64,000 nt of DNA from Pseudomonas sp. DG56-2 (GCF_004803755.1 NZ_CP032311.1:1566501-1630500); one strand, 5' to 3'; counted from the stretch's first letter, positions 54,701 to 63,299 are shown. A program made the numbers and translations. The notes: generated by a model from the letters alone, not told the origin.

Positions 54701-55350
54701 GCGAACTATTTACGTGGGGGAACTCCTTTGGGGGATCGCCTGGGGAAGTACCAACCGACATCGTCGAACTTTGCTGTGGTAATCAGGCGGCGTTTGTGGC
54801 GAAGCGGGCAAGCGGGCACTTATTGGTCTGGGGCTACAGTGGCTTTGCTGGGCGCTTACCGGGCAACATTGCTTCCATGACAGACATTGTCGATGTAGCT
54901 GCTACCACCCGTGCTTTTGCGGCTGTACGGGCTGGCGGCAGGGTGGTTGCCTGGGGCGATCATGCGGAGGGCACAGTGTCACCGGAGGTGGCCAATATAA
55001 GCGATGCCGTCCAAATAACGGGTTCCATGAGCGCCTTCGCCGTATTACGCCGTAACGGAACAGTGTTGGCTTGGGGCGAACCCAGATCAGGTGCTGATAT
55101 CGGACCGGTCCGTAGTGAACTTGTCAATGTACAGGCCGTATATAGCAATGCCGGGGGGTTTGTGGCCTTGACATCCGATGGAAGGGTGGTGGCCTGGGGT
55201 TCAAAAATAGGCGGTGGGGATAACTCGGCTCATCGACACGAATTGGATGGGTTCGTTTCCTATTATGCATCGCCGACAACCCGGGGTCGGGCTCTGAGCG
55301 CTCAGCGAGCTATCGGCACGGCAATGCTCAAAACTGTTTCGGCTAAGTAA
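51739..55350 (+). CDS. Giant modular protein with C-terminal RCC1-like propeller (1203 aa)
   Basis: A 1203-residue protein. Residues 1-719 form six modules of ~115 residues whose boundaries fall near 148, 263, 378, 495, 610 and 720; module starts read LPAPIVKDATGDVLDPG or similar. A linker with a Cys/His cluster (NRSNCHSHTSPSYLHAF, ~730-746) follows. The C-terminal ~390 residues hold about nine AWG-type repeats (VVAWGRGSFGG, LVAWGLWDSGGVVPGEV, LFTWGNSFGG and so on), as in RCC1-like seven-bladed propellers. No signal peptide or transmembrane segment. The N-terminal half is colinear with that of the next gene product. GAGGAAGG precedes the ATG. Function unknown; the propeller suggests binding of a protein or glycan partner. 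Confidence 0.82.
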   Translation: MPSLFEDSESNTEQSSPMLAAPRLLVELEVPGKTGPVPSGEWGINIAAARENFPREGLQVYVPAWPQMGRGDSVAVLLAGTEITRKTVGADEVGARQTLFIPSNRITDGRTTINYRVTRVGQVPEDSAVTEVLVKLDRPGGQDQNGSLPGHSELKLSLPAQIIKDGVDKEAAAKGVVATIEPYPFMAEYDEIRLTWGGQFVFHTVTESEVGSAIEITVDETTILAAGDSGNDGLAVAFEIYDLVDNKSEDWSAEIRVVVDTGNSRLNAGIVKEARNNTLDLDALGLAPVTLQVIALPPDFEHGDEIIVTLAGTTAEGVAVDIDYPPQAIDNLPHVYEIAVANSDVRRLAKTQGAFKYRLVKSDGSVQHARGQFVTIVGEPTQLAAPIAKDAEQGSLDPLLPFTTIEVPWDESMAAGQVLNLQWYGTRPDDSVYFPELMPHDITNGEASAKLPIEFHVEGKHLQAIEGGGLELYYELINDQGTVRKSLTTARFNIGQPRAELPAPIVKDATGDVLDPGNLPPNGTTLYVKSYTGIAIGDTLYFSWQGSATGNDEDSIRINANNIGRSEFALAISLDKVKDNQGGTVKASYWVQRADGRVSNSDVLRLHIGERQVQLPAPAVAEADAEGVIDPGGVPGGATVVIASAAELAVGDSVRVVLSGKVADEQTHRVTEVGEQHFNLPYAVVKANENSSIELQYHVQRGGREVEESSPIAVFDIRVKVGKGRLKVLGARRNRSNCHSHTSPSYLHAFDAETNLPLQAEWKYTTDERWTLSTRWRDTEPQLLLQVRTADDQVMVNPANVFGNGDINSTSPGESAFVALRDDGSLRAWGHPDTGGVVPDHVKELSDFVEVSCSARACAARRVEGTVVAWGRGSFGGDMGSISPTGFIQTVASGMAIAGLKRSGVRAWAGDNIGWGATVPDDIANRDDIIKLVGGGGGTFAGLLGDGRLVAWGLWDSGGVVPGEVAALNNFVDVKANRFAIAALRGNGELFTWGNSFGGSPGEVPTDIVELCCGNQAAFVAKRASGHLLVWGYSGFAGRLPGNIASMTDIVDVAATTRAFAAVRAGGRVVAWGDHAEGTVSPEVANISDAVQITGSMSAFAVLRRNGTVLAWGEPRSGADIGPVRSELVNVQAVYSNAGGFVALTSDGRVVAWGSKIGGGDNSAHRHELDGFVSYYASPTTRGRALSAQRAIGTAMLKTVSAK

Positions 55351-55415
55351 TTCAAGCCGAGTCAGGCCATCTCGCTGCTTCAGCGCACATCAGTCATGTC
55401 AAGAAAGGATTTTCA

Positions 55416-58400
55416 ATGAACACTTTCAGTGCCCGTCTTTTCCCTCTTCGAAGAGGGGATCTGGACGTTCTGGCTCCGCGCCCGTTGTATATCGCCGGCA
55501 TGATCACGCCGGTCGAGCAGGGTGATGCCGGTGTCAATATTGCTGTTGTTGAAAGCGACCCTGGCGGCGTACTGACGCTTATCGATCCTTATCTGGACAT
55601 GCAGGTAGGGGACCGGATTACGGTATGGGTCGAAGGTGAGCAAAGGCTTGAGTTGTTCGTGGAACTGGCGGATCTCGGGGAGCGGCTCTTTTTCTATCTA
55701 CCCAAAGAGTTGTTTCAGCCTGAATGGATGGAGAACATCCATTTCCAACTACTTCGCCGCGGCAGCACTGTGCCTGAGGATTCGGTGCCATTGCGCTTGC
55801 GAATCAAGCTCAATCTACCGGCTGGAGTGGATAAGGAACCTCACTTGCCAGGGCATTCCGAGCTACTGCGTCCGCAGGTGCCTCAAGACGTTGTCGACAA
55901 CGGCGTTGATGCTGAGTGGGCAGCCCAGGGGGTTCCGGTAAGCATCGGAAACTACCCGGATCGGGCTGCCCGCGACACAGTAGTGCTGCGATGGGGAAGT
56001 GTGCGACTTGCGCGTCTGATCAGTGAGGCTGAAGCGGCCGGAGACGAGCCGGTGGAAATTCTAGTCGACCAGGCTGCGATATTGGCCGCCGGGGACAGCA
56101 ATGGGCTGGCGTTGTTCTATGAGGTTTTCGATGAAGTGTGGAACTACTCATCGGACTGGTCGCGTGCGACTGAGCTTAAGGTAGATGCCGGTGCCTGGCG
56201 TCTGGATCCGCCCATTATCAAGGAAGCGTTCAATGGGCAGATCGATCTGATTGCTTTGGAAGCGAATCCCGTCACCGTGCAGGTCTGGATGGATGGTGAA
56301 CCATTCGCCCTCGGCGATACCATCGAGTTCACCTGGATTGGCACGCCAATGATAGGCGTTCCCCTTGTTCATACCGAGTCGGTGGTGGTCAGCAGTTTGC
56401 CCTCGGTACTCGAACTCAAAGTCCCCAACGCTGATGTTCGTGCCATTGCTTCCGGCACTGCCGATGCTTCTTATGTGCTGAGAAAAACCACGGGTGAACC
56501 ACCGCAGTCGTCCAAGCGTGCATTTGCCAGAGTTATTGGAGAGCTGTCACAGCTGCCTGCACCGCTGATCCTGCAAGCTGTAGAAGGCCAGCTCGACAGT
56601 CGGCTCGAGTATGCCTGGGTGCAGGTCGGGCCTTATCCAGGCATGTCCAGCGGGGATGTAGTTAACCTAGTATGGCTGGGTACGCGTGCAGATGGCAGCG
56701 TCTACTTGCATGAACAGGAGATACTTGTCAGCGAAAACTTGGTTGGCAAGCCCCTGGAAGTGGTGGTGGAGGCGGCGCACATTGCTGAACTGGACAGCGG
56801 CACCTTGCAGTTGTTCTACCGAGTTTCCAACGATCAGGCCGTCGTCTATGACGTGCGTGAATCTGCGCGCAGCTACTTTCGGGTGCTCCATTTACGGCAG
56901 GAGCTGCCTGCTCCGATCGTGCCGGAGGCTGATGGCGACGTGCTCGACCCAGAGATGGCGGTTCCTAATGGTGTGACGTTGCGCGTCGAATACACTGGCA
57001 CTCAGGCTGGGGACACACTTACCTATTATTGGCAGAGCATTTACGCCAATGGCACGGCCAGCGATTGGGTGCCCATCACCGAGGCGTCTAAAGAGCGGCC
57101 GGTGAGTTTTCGCATACCCGCTTCCTTGATCGAAGTATCGCGTGGCACTGTCATCAATGCCCTGTACTCGCTCAAGCGAGGTGATCAGGTTCAACTCTCC
57201 AAGGTGCTCGAACTGTATATCGGTACGCCGATACCTGTTGTTATCAGCGAGGTTGCGGACTCCTGGGGGACGGTGGCCAACGGCGGCATTACAGTCGACA
57301 CCAAAGTTACGCTGACAGGCACGGCACGAGCGTCTATGGGGGTAGAGCTTTTCGACGAAAGTGAGGCAATAGGTCGAGCGGGCGCTGATGAGCAAGGCGC
57401 GTGGAGATTTCCATTCCTGGACCTGGTGCCCCGGCGCTATAACGTCAGGGCCAAAGCGTTGTACGGCGGTGGCGGCGAATCTGAGGTGTGGAGTTTCACG
57501 GTAGTGGCTGATATTGCTCCGGTCATCACTCAGGTATTGGATGGCACGGGGGATATTGCCAATGGGGGTTCCACGGTCGATACGGCGGTTACCTTGGTAG
57601 GCAATGCCAGCGCGGGTTTGGAGATCGAACTATTCGAAGGTGGCGTTTCCTGGGGCAGGGTGACCGTTGATGAAGAGGGCGACTGGCGACTGCCGAAAAC
57701 CGCGCTCCAGATTGGAACCTACCGCGTCAAAGCCAAGGCTTGGTACGGAGATCAGCAGGTATCCGAGGAGCGCACTTTTCAGGTGGTGGCAGAGGTTGAC
57801 CCAACCATTACCCGGGTGACGGACTCCAGGGGGGAGCTGGCCGAGGGGCAGACCACGGTTGATACGCGGGTGACAGTAGCCGGCAAGGCCAGTATCGACC
57901 AGGTTGTTGAACTGTTCGACGGCGTGGAGTCGCTCAATACGGCTCCTTCTGATGCTCTCGGTAACTGGACATTGTTGCTCACGGACCTGTCGGTCAAAAC
58001 CTATGTCATCAAGGCGAAAGCTCGCTACGGCAGTGGCGCAGAATCGAAAGCGCGTACATTTCGTGTAGTCGACTATGTGTTTCCTACCGTCGAAAGTATC
58101 AGCGATTCAAAAGGAGAGGTCGCCGACGGCGGTGCGACGACCGATAGCACTGTCAAGCTGGTGGGCAAAGCCAGTGCCAATGAACAGGTCGAAATTTTTG
58201 ATGGAGCGACGTCTAAAGGTGTTTCACGGGTTGCCAGTGACGGAAGCTGGACGCTGCAGCTGACGGGGTTGACGCAAAAAATCTATAGCATCAGAGCCAA
58301 GGCCCTGTATGGCAATGGCGAGGAGTCGGCCCAGAGAACGTTTACCGTTTTTGCTGATATCAAGCCAAGCATTACGAGTGTAAAGGATTCGCGCGGTGAG

Positions 58401-59759
58401 GTCGCCGAGGCGGGAACCACGGTTGATACCTCGGTCGTTTTATCGGGCAAGGCTAGCCTTGGTCAGAAAGTTGAATTATTCGAAGGAACAAGCTCGCTGG
58501 CTACGTTGACGGTGGATGCCAACGGCGACTGGACCTATTCGATAGCGAACTTGGCGCTACGCCAATACCGATTCAAAGTCAGGGCGCTGTACGGCAATGG
58601 CCAGGAGTCGAGCAGTCGCACATTCACGGTGGTAGCGGACATCGCACCGACCATCATGAGTGTGAAAGACCACAAAGGCGAAGTGGTTGAGGGCGGTTCT
58701 ACTTTTGACTCGAGTGTTACCTTGTCTGGTCACGCGAGCATCCAGCAGCGGGTCGAAATATTCGATGGCGAGGTAACGAAGGGAGTCGCGACGGTCAACA
58801 GTAGTGGCATCTGGTCTCTGACAATGAGGGGTTTGACGGTCAAACGTTACAGGGTCAAGGCTGTAGCGCTTTATGGAAGTCGCCAGGAGTCTTCTGTGCG
58901 TACCTTCGAGGTTCGTCAGGGTGTAACGCCGGTTATCGATCGTGCTCAGGACAGTAAAGGTGCCTCGATTGCCAATGGCGGCCGCACCTATGAAACAACC
59001 GTGACCTTATATGGCACCGCACAAGATGGTCAGCAACTACAGATTCTGGATAATGGGGCGCAGAAGCAAACAGTGACAGTTGGCACGAATGGTAGTTGGC
59101 AGGCCTCGATGTCAGGTTTGTCTGCCGCGCAGCATGATTTCACCGCCAAGGGCCTTTACGGCGACCAGCCTGTTTCCAACGCTTGGCGAGTAATCGTCGA
59201 CTCACGTCCACCGTTGCAAATCGATACCAGCGCCATGGTATTGAACGGGGTGATCTACGTACGGGCAGATAACGGCAACGGGCCAAGCTCGCGACCTGCC
59301 AATACTTCCCGGCAACGCAGGGCCTCTGGGGGCTCACCGCCGCTCGTTTACTCCTCGAGCAATCCGAACGTAGCCAGTGTAGATAGCAACGGCACCGTGC
59401 TATCGCGCGCAAACGGATCGGCAGTCATTACTGTGCGGGACAGCTCGGGGCAGTCCGCAGGTTACAGCGTGACGGTGCAGAATGTGCGCAGGATGAATCT
59501 CCTGGCTGCGGCGCAGTACATTGTTGGATGGGACAGTCGTTTGAATTTGGCGCAATTGCGTGAAATCTACAACCAATACGGACCGGGTGGAGGAATTGCC
59601 CAGGTCGGTTTCCCGGGCGGCAGGTACTGGGCAATTGACCAACGTTTGATCTGGAATCCGTTTCCTCGAAACCAGGCCGCTTTCAAGGACATGAGTGGCG
59701 GCGGTGAGGGGTGGGAGGCGCAGCTTGGGCCGCTCTATCCCGGTATTCGGTTGAGTTGA
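55416..59759 (+). CDS. Giant Ig-like repeat protein (1447 aa)
   Basis: A 1447-residue protein and the largest in the window. Residues 1-605 form five ~115-residue modules colinear with the preceding gene product (shared LPGHSEL near 143, IIKEA near 265, QLPAPL near 380, ELPAPIVPEADGDVLDPE near 495). Seven Ig-like repeats of exactly 94 residues follow (about 607-1265; ...VKDSRGEVAEAGTTVDTSVV...). Then come a BIG2-like domain (~1300-1350, SSSNPNVASVDSNGTVLSR) and a Gly/Trp-rich C-terminal domain (~1358-1447) that I cannot assign. No signal peptide. AAAGGA precedes the ATG. It probably forms a stiff rod presenting the C-terminal domain; secretion route unknown. Confidence 0.82.
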   Translation: MNTFSARLFPLRRGDLDVLAPRPLYIAGMITPVEQGDAGVNIAVVESDPGGVLTLIDPYLDMQVGDRITVWVEGEQRLELFVELADLGERLFFYLPKELFQPEWMENIHFQLLRRGSTVPEDSVPLRLRIKLNLPAGVDKEPHLPGHSELLRPQVPQDVVDNGVDAEWAAQGVPVSIGNYPDRAARDTVVLRWGSVRLARLISEAEAAGDEPVEILVDQAAILAAGDSNGLALFYEVFDEVWNYSSDWSRATELKVDAGAWRLDPPIIKEAFNGQIDLIALEANPVTVQVWMDGEPFALGDTIEFTWIGTPMIGVPLVHTESVVVSSLPSVLELKVPNADVRAIASGTADASYVLRKTTGEPPQSSKRAFARVIGELSQLPAPLILQAVEGQLDSRLEYAWVQVGPYPGMSSGDVVNLVWLGTRADGSVYLHEQEILVSENLVGKPLEVVVEAAHIAELDSGTLQLFYRVSNDQAVVYDVRESARSYFRVLHLRQELPAPIVPEADGDVLDPEMAVPNGVTLRVEYTGTQAGDTLTYYWQSIYANGTASDWVPITEASKERPVSFRIPASLIEVSRGTVINALYSLKRGDQVQLSKVLELYIGTPIPVVISEVADSWGTVANGGITVDTKVTLTGTARASMGVELFDESEAIGRAGADEQGAWRFPFLDLVPRRYNVRAKALYGGGGESEVWSFTVVADIAPVITQVLDGTGDIANGGSTVDTAVTLVGNASAGLEIELFEGGVSWGRVTVDEEGDWRLPKTALQIGTYRVKAKAWYGDQQVSEERTFQVVAEVDPTITRVTDSRGELAEGQTTVDTRVTVAGKASIDQVVELFDGVESLNTAPSDALGNWTLLLTDLSVKTYVIKAKARYGSGAESKARTFRVVDYVFPTVESISDSKGEVADGGATTDSTVKLVGKASANEQVEIFDGATSKGVSRVASDGSWTLQLTGLTQKIYSIRAKALYGNGEESAQRTFTVFADIKPSITSVKDSRGEVAEAGTTVDTSVVLSGKASLGQKVELFEGTSSLATLTVDANGDWTYSIANLALRQYRFKVRALYGNGQESSSRTFTVVADIAPTIMSVKDHKGEVVEGGSTFDSSVTLSGHASIQQRVEIFDGEVTKGVATVNSSGIWSLTMRGLTVKRYRVKAVALYGSRQESSVRTFEVRQGVTPVIDRAQDSKGASIANGGRTYETTVTLYGTAQDGQQLQILDNGAQKQTVTVGTNGSWQASMSGLSAAQHDFTAKGLYGDQPVSNAWRVIVDSRPPLQIDTSAMVLNGVIYVRADNGNGPSSRPANTSRQRRASGGSPPLVYSSSNPNVASVDSNGTVLSRANGSAVITVRDSSGQSAGYSVTVQNVRRMNLLAAAQYIVGWDSRLNLAQLREIYNQYGPGGGIAQVGFPGGRYWAIDQRLIWNPFPRNQAAFKDMSGGGEGWEAQLGPLYPGIRLS
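57234..59212 (+). repeat. Seven in-frame 282-base tandem repeats
   Basis: Repeat units begin with a Pro codon at 57519, 57801, 58083, 58365, 58647 and 58929, each exactly 282 bases apart; a first unit begins at about 57234. At the protein level each reads roughly P-x-I-x-x-V-x-D-x-x-G-x-x-x-x-G. Copies are diverged in DNA, so the period is kept by structure rather than by recent duplication. Confidence 0.92.
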
Positions 59760-59835
59760 CCGGGTCCAGAAGTCAGCAGGAAGGCAAGGGCAGATGGGAA
59801 TGGTTTCCTTGCCTTTACTGCTGCGAAGTCATTGA

Positions 59836-59888
59836 TTTAAATAAATTTATATAAAGGAGTTGACGGCCTTTCGCAGCATCCCTAAAAT
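59836..59888 (+). promoter_or_regulatory. Promoter of the second tRNA-Glu/Gly operon
   Basis: TTGACG at 59860-59865 and TAAAAT at 59883-59888, with a 17-base spacer, AT-rich upstream element and GC-rich discriminator. The -10 is closer to consensus than in the first copy. Confidence 0.88.
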
Positions 59889-59949
59889 GCGCGCCACTTG
59901 CAGCGTAAAGCACTCAGTGCAGCGTGGCAGGAAGTGAATGTTGTAGTGT

Positions 59950-60025
59950 GTCCCCTTCGTCTAGTGGCCTAGGACACCGCCCTTTCACGGCGGTAACAGG
60001 GGTTCGAGTCCCCTAGGGGACGCCA
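59950..60025 (+). tRNA. tRNA-Glu(TTC), second copy
   Basis: Same 76-base sequence as the gene at 44732-44807, with anticodon TTC and encoded CCA. Confidence 0.97.
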
Positions 60026-60029
60026 TTTT

Positions 60030-60105
<76 letters not shown>

Positions 60106-60200
60106 AATATGGCGCTCCAGCGTTTGACAACGCTGTAGTGATGAGTAAAAGGGCTGTTTGCCTTTTTTCTCGCCGAGTTAAATCGGCAGCTACAAAATTT

Positions 60201-60276
<76 letters not shown>

Positions 60277-60282
60277 AACAGA

Positions 60283-60314
60283 AAAACGCCGTTCGTTTGA
60301 ACGGCGTTTTTTTT
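60283..60314 (+). terminator. Rho-independent terminator after the tRNA cluster
   Basis: The stem AAAACGCCGTTC / GAACGGCGTTTT with a 4-base loop, continuing into a run of T, begins 7 bases after the last tRNA. Confidence 0.93.
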
Positions 60315-60376
60315 CGTCTGGAATTATGTTGGCTGACTGAAGCGGCAGAACTTTTCAATCCTGCCGCCTGTGCGGA

Positions 60377-60784
60377 TCAGTGCTTGCTGTCGTCGTCGGA
60401 CATGCTCAACAGCTGTTTTTCCTGGTTCCAGTCGAACGGCTCGTCATTCTGCTCGGCTTCATAGCGGCGCTCTTCCAGGGTCTGGTAGATCATCTGCTCT
60501 TCATCAGGCATGTAGTGCAGGCAGTCACCGCCGAAAAACCACAACAGATCGCGCGGCACCAAGTGGGCAACTTGTGGGTAGCGTTGGATAATCTGGCAAA
60601 TCAGGTCCTGACCCAGGTAGGTGCTTTCCGGGTCAACCGGCAGTTGCAGCATCAGGTCATCGAAGCGCTCGAGAAACAGCGCGTGACTTTCTTCCGGCAC
60701 TTGCTCGGCTTCGCCCAAGGCAGCCAGGATGGTGCGCAGGTGGGTAAGCAGGGCGAGATGATATTCCAGGCGATCGGTAGCCAT
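60377..60784 (-). CDS. PA2817-family protein
   Basis: A 135-residue soluble acidic protein that I recognise as the PA2817 family of Pseudomonas, found next to an acyl-CoA dehydrogenase gene as here. Landmarks are LEYHLALLTHLRTILAALGE and HLVPRDLLWFFGGDCLHYMP. Function unknown. The start at 60784 matches family length; an upstream in-frame extension overlaps the end of fadE. It lies 67 bases after fadE on the same strand, so co-transcription is likely. Confidence 0.85.
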   Translation of the reverse strand: MATDRLEYHLALLTHLRTILAALGEAEQVPEESHALFLERFDDLMLQLPVDPESTYLGQDLICQIIQRYPQVAHLVPRDLLWFFGGDCLHYMPDEEQMIYQTLEERRYEAEQNDEPFDWNQEKQLLSMSDDDSKH

Positions 60785-60851
60785 GCTGGCGATCCTCTTG
60801 AGCAAAACGGGCGCGGGAGTATACGGCCCCCGGCGCCCGATGTCCCGGCCG

Positions 60852-63299
60852 TTAACGAATTTTGCCGGGGGTAGGCAGGAGTGCCTCCTTGCTGAAAGCA
60901 TCGACATCGATCACGGTGCGTCGCGCTGCTTCGGCAGCGTGCAGTGTTTGCGCTTCAGTGGCTTGAAGTACACCAGCGCGCAGGGCTGCATCGATTGTCG
61001 ACTCACCGGGTGCGGGGCTGACCTTGCCCTCCTTGACTGCCTGATGCAGTTTTTTATGCACAGGGGCGCATTCTTCGAGCAAGGTGCAGGCTTGCTGCAG
61101 GGCGCCGACCGGGTCGTTGGTATCCATCGGACGGTAGCAGCCAGCAAGCAGTTCCTCGAGCGCCGGGTCGCCCTTCGGTCGTCCGATCAAGGCGGCCACT
61201 TCTGCATCCAGGGCATCGCTCGGGCCGGTATGCCTGCGGCCGAAGGGAAACACCACAATACGCAAGGCGCAGCCAAGGAAGCGATTGGGGAAGTTGTCGA
61301 GCAGACGGTCCAGGGCCTTTTCAGCCTGGCCCAGGCTCTCTTCCATGGCCCAGCGCAGCAGTGGCTGCAAATGCTCGGGCGACCCCAGGTCGTGATAGCG
61401 CTTGAGCGCGGCAGAGCTCAGGTAAAGATTGCTCAGTACATCTCCTAGGCGGGCCGAGAGGCGTTCACGGCGCTTAAGCTCGCCACCGAGCAACATCATG
61501 CTCATGTCGGCAAGCATGGCGAACGCTGCGGCCTGGCGATTGAGTGCACGGAAGTAGCCTTGGCTGAGGGCATCACCCGGAACCCTTTCGAAATGGCCCA
61601 GGCCCAACCCAAGGACCAATGTGCTGGCGGCGTTGCCGATCGCGAAGCCGATGTGCTGCATAAGCAACTGATCGAACTCCTTGAGTGCCTGCTGGTGGTC
61701 TTCGCGCCCAGCCAGGGCCATTTCCTTGAGCACGAAAGGGTGGCAGCGAATGGCACCCTGGCCAAAGATCATCAGGTTGCGCGAGAGGATATTGGCGCCT
61801 TCGACAGTGATGAATATTGGCGCACCTTGCCAGTTGCGCCCCAGGTAGTTTTTCGGCCCCATGATGATGCCCTTGCCACCGTGCACATCCATGGCGTGCT
61901 GGATACATTCGCGGCCACGCTCGGTCAGGTGGTATTTGAGCACTGCGGAAAGCACCGAAGGTTTTTCGCCCAAGTCCACGGCCTTGGCAGTGAGCAGGCG
62001 CGCGCTGTCCATCAGAAAGGCATTGCCACCGATTCGCGCCAGTGATTCCTGAATACCTTCAAAGGCCGCCAGCGGTACGTTGAACTGTTCGCGCACCCGC
62101 GCATATTGGCCGGTGACCAGGCTGGTATATTTGGCTGCTCCGGTACCCACTGCCGGCAGTGAGATCGAGCGGCCCACCGACAGGCAATTCATCAGCATCA
62201 TCCAGCCTTTGCCGAGCATGCTTTGACCACCGATGAGAAACTCCAACGGGATAAACACATCCTTGCCGCTGTTGGGCCCGTTCATGAAGGCAGCGCCCAG
62301 AGGCAAGTGGCGTTGGCCTATCTCGACGCCGGGGGTGTCGGTAGGGATCAGGGCCAGGCTGATACCCAGCTCTTCTTCCTCGCCGAGCAAGTGTTCCGGA
62401 TCGTAGGCCTTGAACGCCAGGCCCAGCAAAGTGGCTACAGGGCCGAGGGTGATATAGCGCTTTTCCCAATTAAGGCGCAGGCCGATGACTTCTTCGCCTT
62501 GCCATTGGCCTTTGCAGATGACACCGGTATCGGGCATGGCGCCGGCGTCGGAACCGGCCAGTGGCCCGGTCAGGGCAAAGCAGGGGATTTCTTCGCCACG
62601 GGCCAGGCGCGGCAGGTAGTGCTGACGCTGCTCGTCAGTGCCGTAGTGCAGCAGCAATTCAGCCGGGCCGAGGGAATTGGGAACCATGACCGTCGATGCC
62701 AGGTCGCCACTGCGGGTCGCCAGTTTCATCGCCACCTGTGAGTGAGCGTGGGCCGAGAAGCCTTTGCCGCCATACTCTTTGGGGATGATCAGGGCAAAGA
62801 AGCCATGGGACTTGATGTGCTCCCAGGCCGCTGGCGGTAGGTCCAGGTCCTGGCCGATCTGCCAGTCGCTGACCATGGCGCAGAGTTCTTCGGTGGGGCC
62901 ATCGATGAAGGCTTGTTCTTCTTCGGTCAGCTCAGACTTGGCGTAATCGAGCAGGGTATTCCAGTTCGGGCGGCCGCTGAACAGTTCACCATCCCACCAT
63001 ACGGTACCCGCATCGATGGCTTCGCGCTCGGTTTGCGACATAGGGGGCAGGGTGCGCTTGAACCATCCGAACAAGGGCCCGCTGAAAACCCGGCGGCGCA
63101 GGTCTGGGAGCAGTACCAGCGCGGCTTTGGCTGCCAACACCAACCACAGAATTGCTAGCAGCCAGCCAGGCGCATGGCTGAAAATACCCATCAGCAGCAC
63201 ATACGCTGCAAGGATTGCCAGTGCAGGCACCGCGGCGATGCGACGGTGGGCCATGTAGGCGGCGCCGATCACCAGAATCACTAACCACAACAGCAACAT
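60852..63299 (-). CDS. fadE: Acyl-CoA dehydrogenase FadE
   Basis: An 815-residue enzyme, the same length as E. coli FadE (814). It catalyses the first oxidation step of fatty-acid beta-oxidation with FAD. Two or three N-terminal hydrophobic helices (1-70) anchor it to the inner membrane. The dehydrogenase core spans about 90-560 (FALIIPKEYGGKGF, FALTGPLAGSDAGAMPDTGV, HGGKGIIMGPKNYLGR), followed by a FadE-specific C-terminal domain. GGAGG lies 7 bases before the ATG at 63299; a second ATG at 63305 is too close to it. Confidence 0.95.
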   Translation of the reverse strand: MLLLWLVILVIGAAYMAHRRIAAVPALAILAAYVLLMGIFSHAPGWLLAILWLVLAAKAALVLLPDLRRRVFSGPLFGWFKRTLPPMSQTEREAIDAGTVWWDGELFSGRPNWNTLLDYAKSELTEEEQAFIDGPTEELCAMVSDWQIGQDLDLPPAAWEHIKSHGFFALIIPKEYGGKGFSAHAHSQVAMKLATRSGDLASTVMVPNSLGPAELLLHYGTDEQRQHYLPRLARGEEIPCFALTGPLAGSDAGAMPDTGVICKGQWQGEEVIGLRLNWEKRYITLGPVATLLGLAFKAYDPEHLLGEEEELGISLALIPTDTPGVEIGQRHLPLGAAFMNGPNSGKDVFIPLEFLIGGQSMLGKGWMMLMNCLSVGRSISLPAVGTGAAKYTSLVTGQYARVREQFNVPLAAFEGIQESLARIGGNAFLMDSARLLTAKAVDLGEKPSVLSAVLKYHLTERGRECIQHAMDVHGGKGIIMGPKNYLGRNWQGAPIFITVEGANILSRNLMIFGQGAIRCHPFVLKEMALAGREDHQQALKEFDQLLMQHIGFAIGNAASTLVLGLGLGHFERVPGDALSQGYFRALNRQAAAFAMLADMSMMLLGGELKRRERLSARLGDVLSNLYLSSAALKRYHDLGSPEHLQPLLRWAMEESLGQAEKALDRLLDNFPNRFLGCALRIVVFPFGRRHTGPSDALDAEVAALIGRPKGDPALEELLAGCYRPMDTNDPVGALQQACTLLEECAPVHKKLHQAVKEGKVSPAPGESTIDAALRAGVLQATEAQTLHAAEAARRTVIDVDAFSKEALLPTPGKIR

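Larger units (their letters stand above)
44886..59824. other. Accessory segment between duplicated tRNA cassettes
   Basis: About 15 kb holding five large genes (45092, 47146, 49143, 51739, 55416) and nothing else. Four encode related modular proteins and one an autotransporter. Parts (for example 47100-48000) are visibly more AT-rich than the flanks. It is bounded by direct repeats of the tRNA-Glu/Gly cassette. No integrase, transposase or phage gene is seen, so it is not called a classical integrative element. Gain by recombination within a tRNA array is the simplest reading. Confidence 0.7.

Noticed and set aside
57234..59212. CRISPR-like array
   Set aside because: The repeats are 282 bases long, in frame, diverged and protein-coding.
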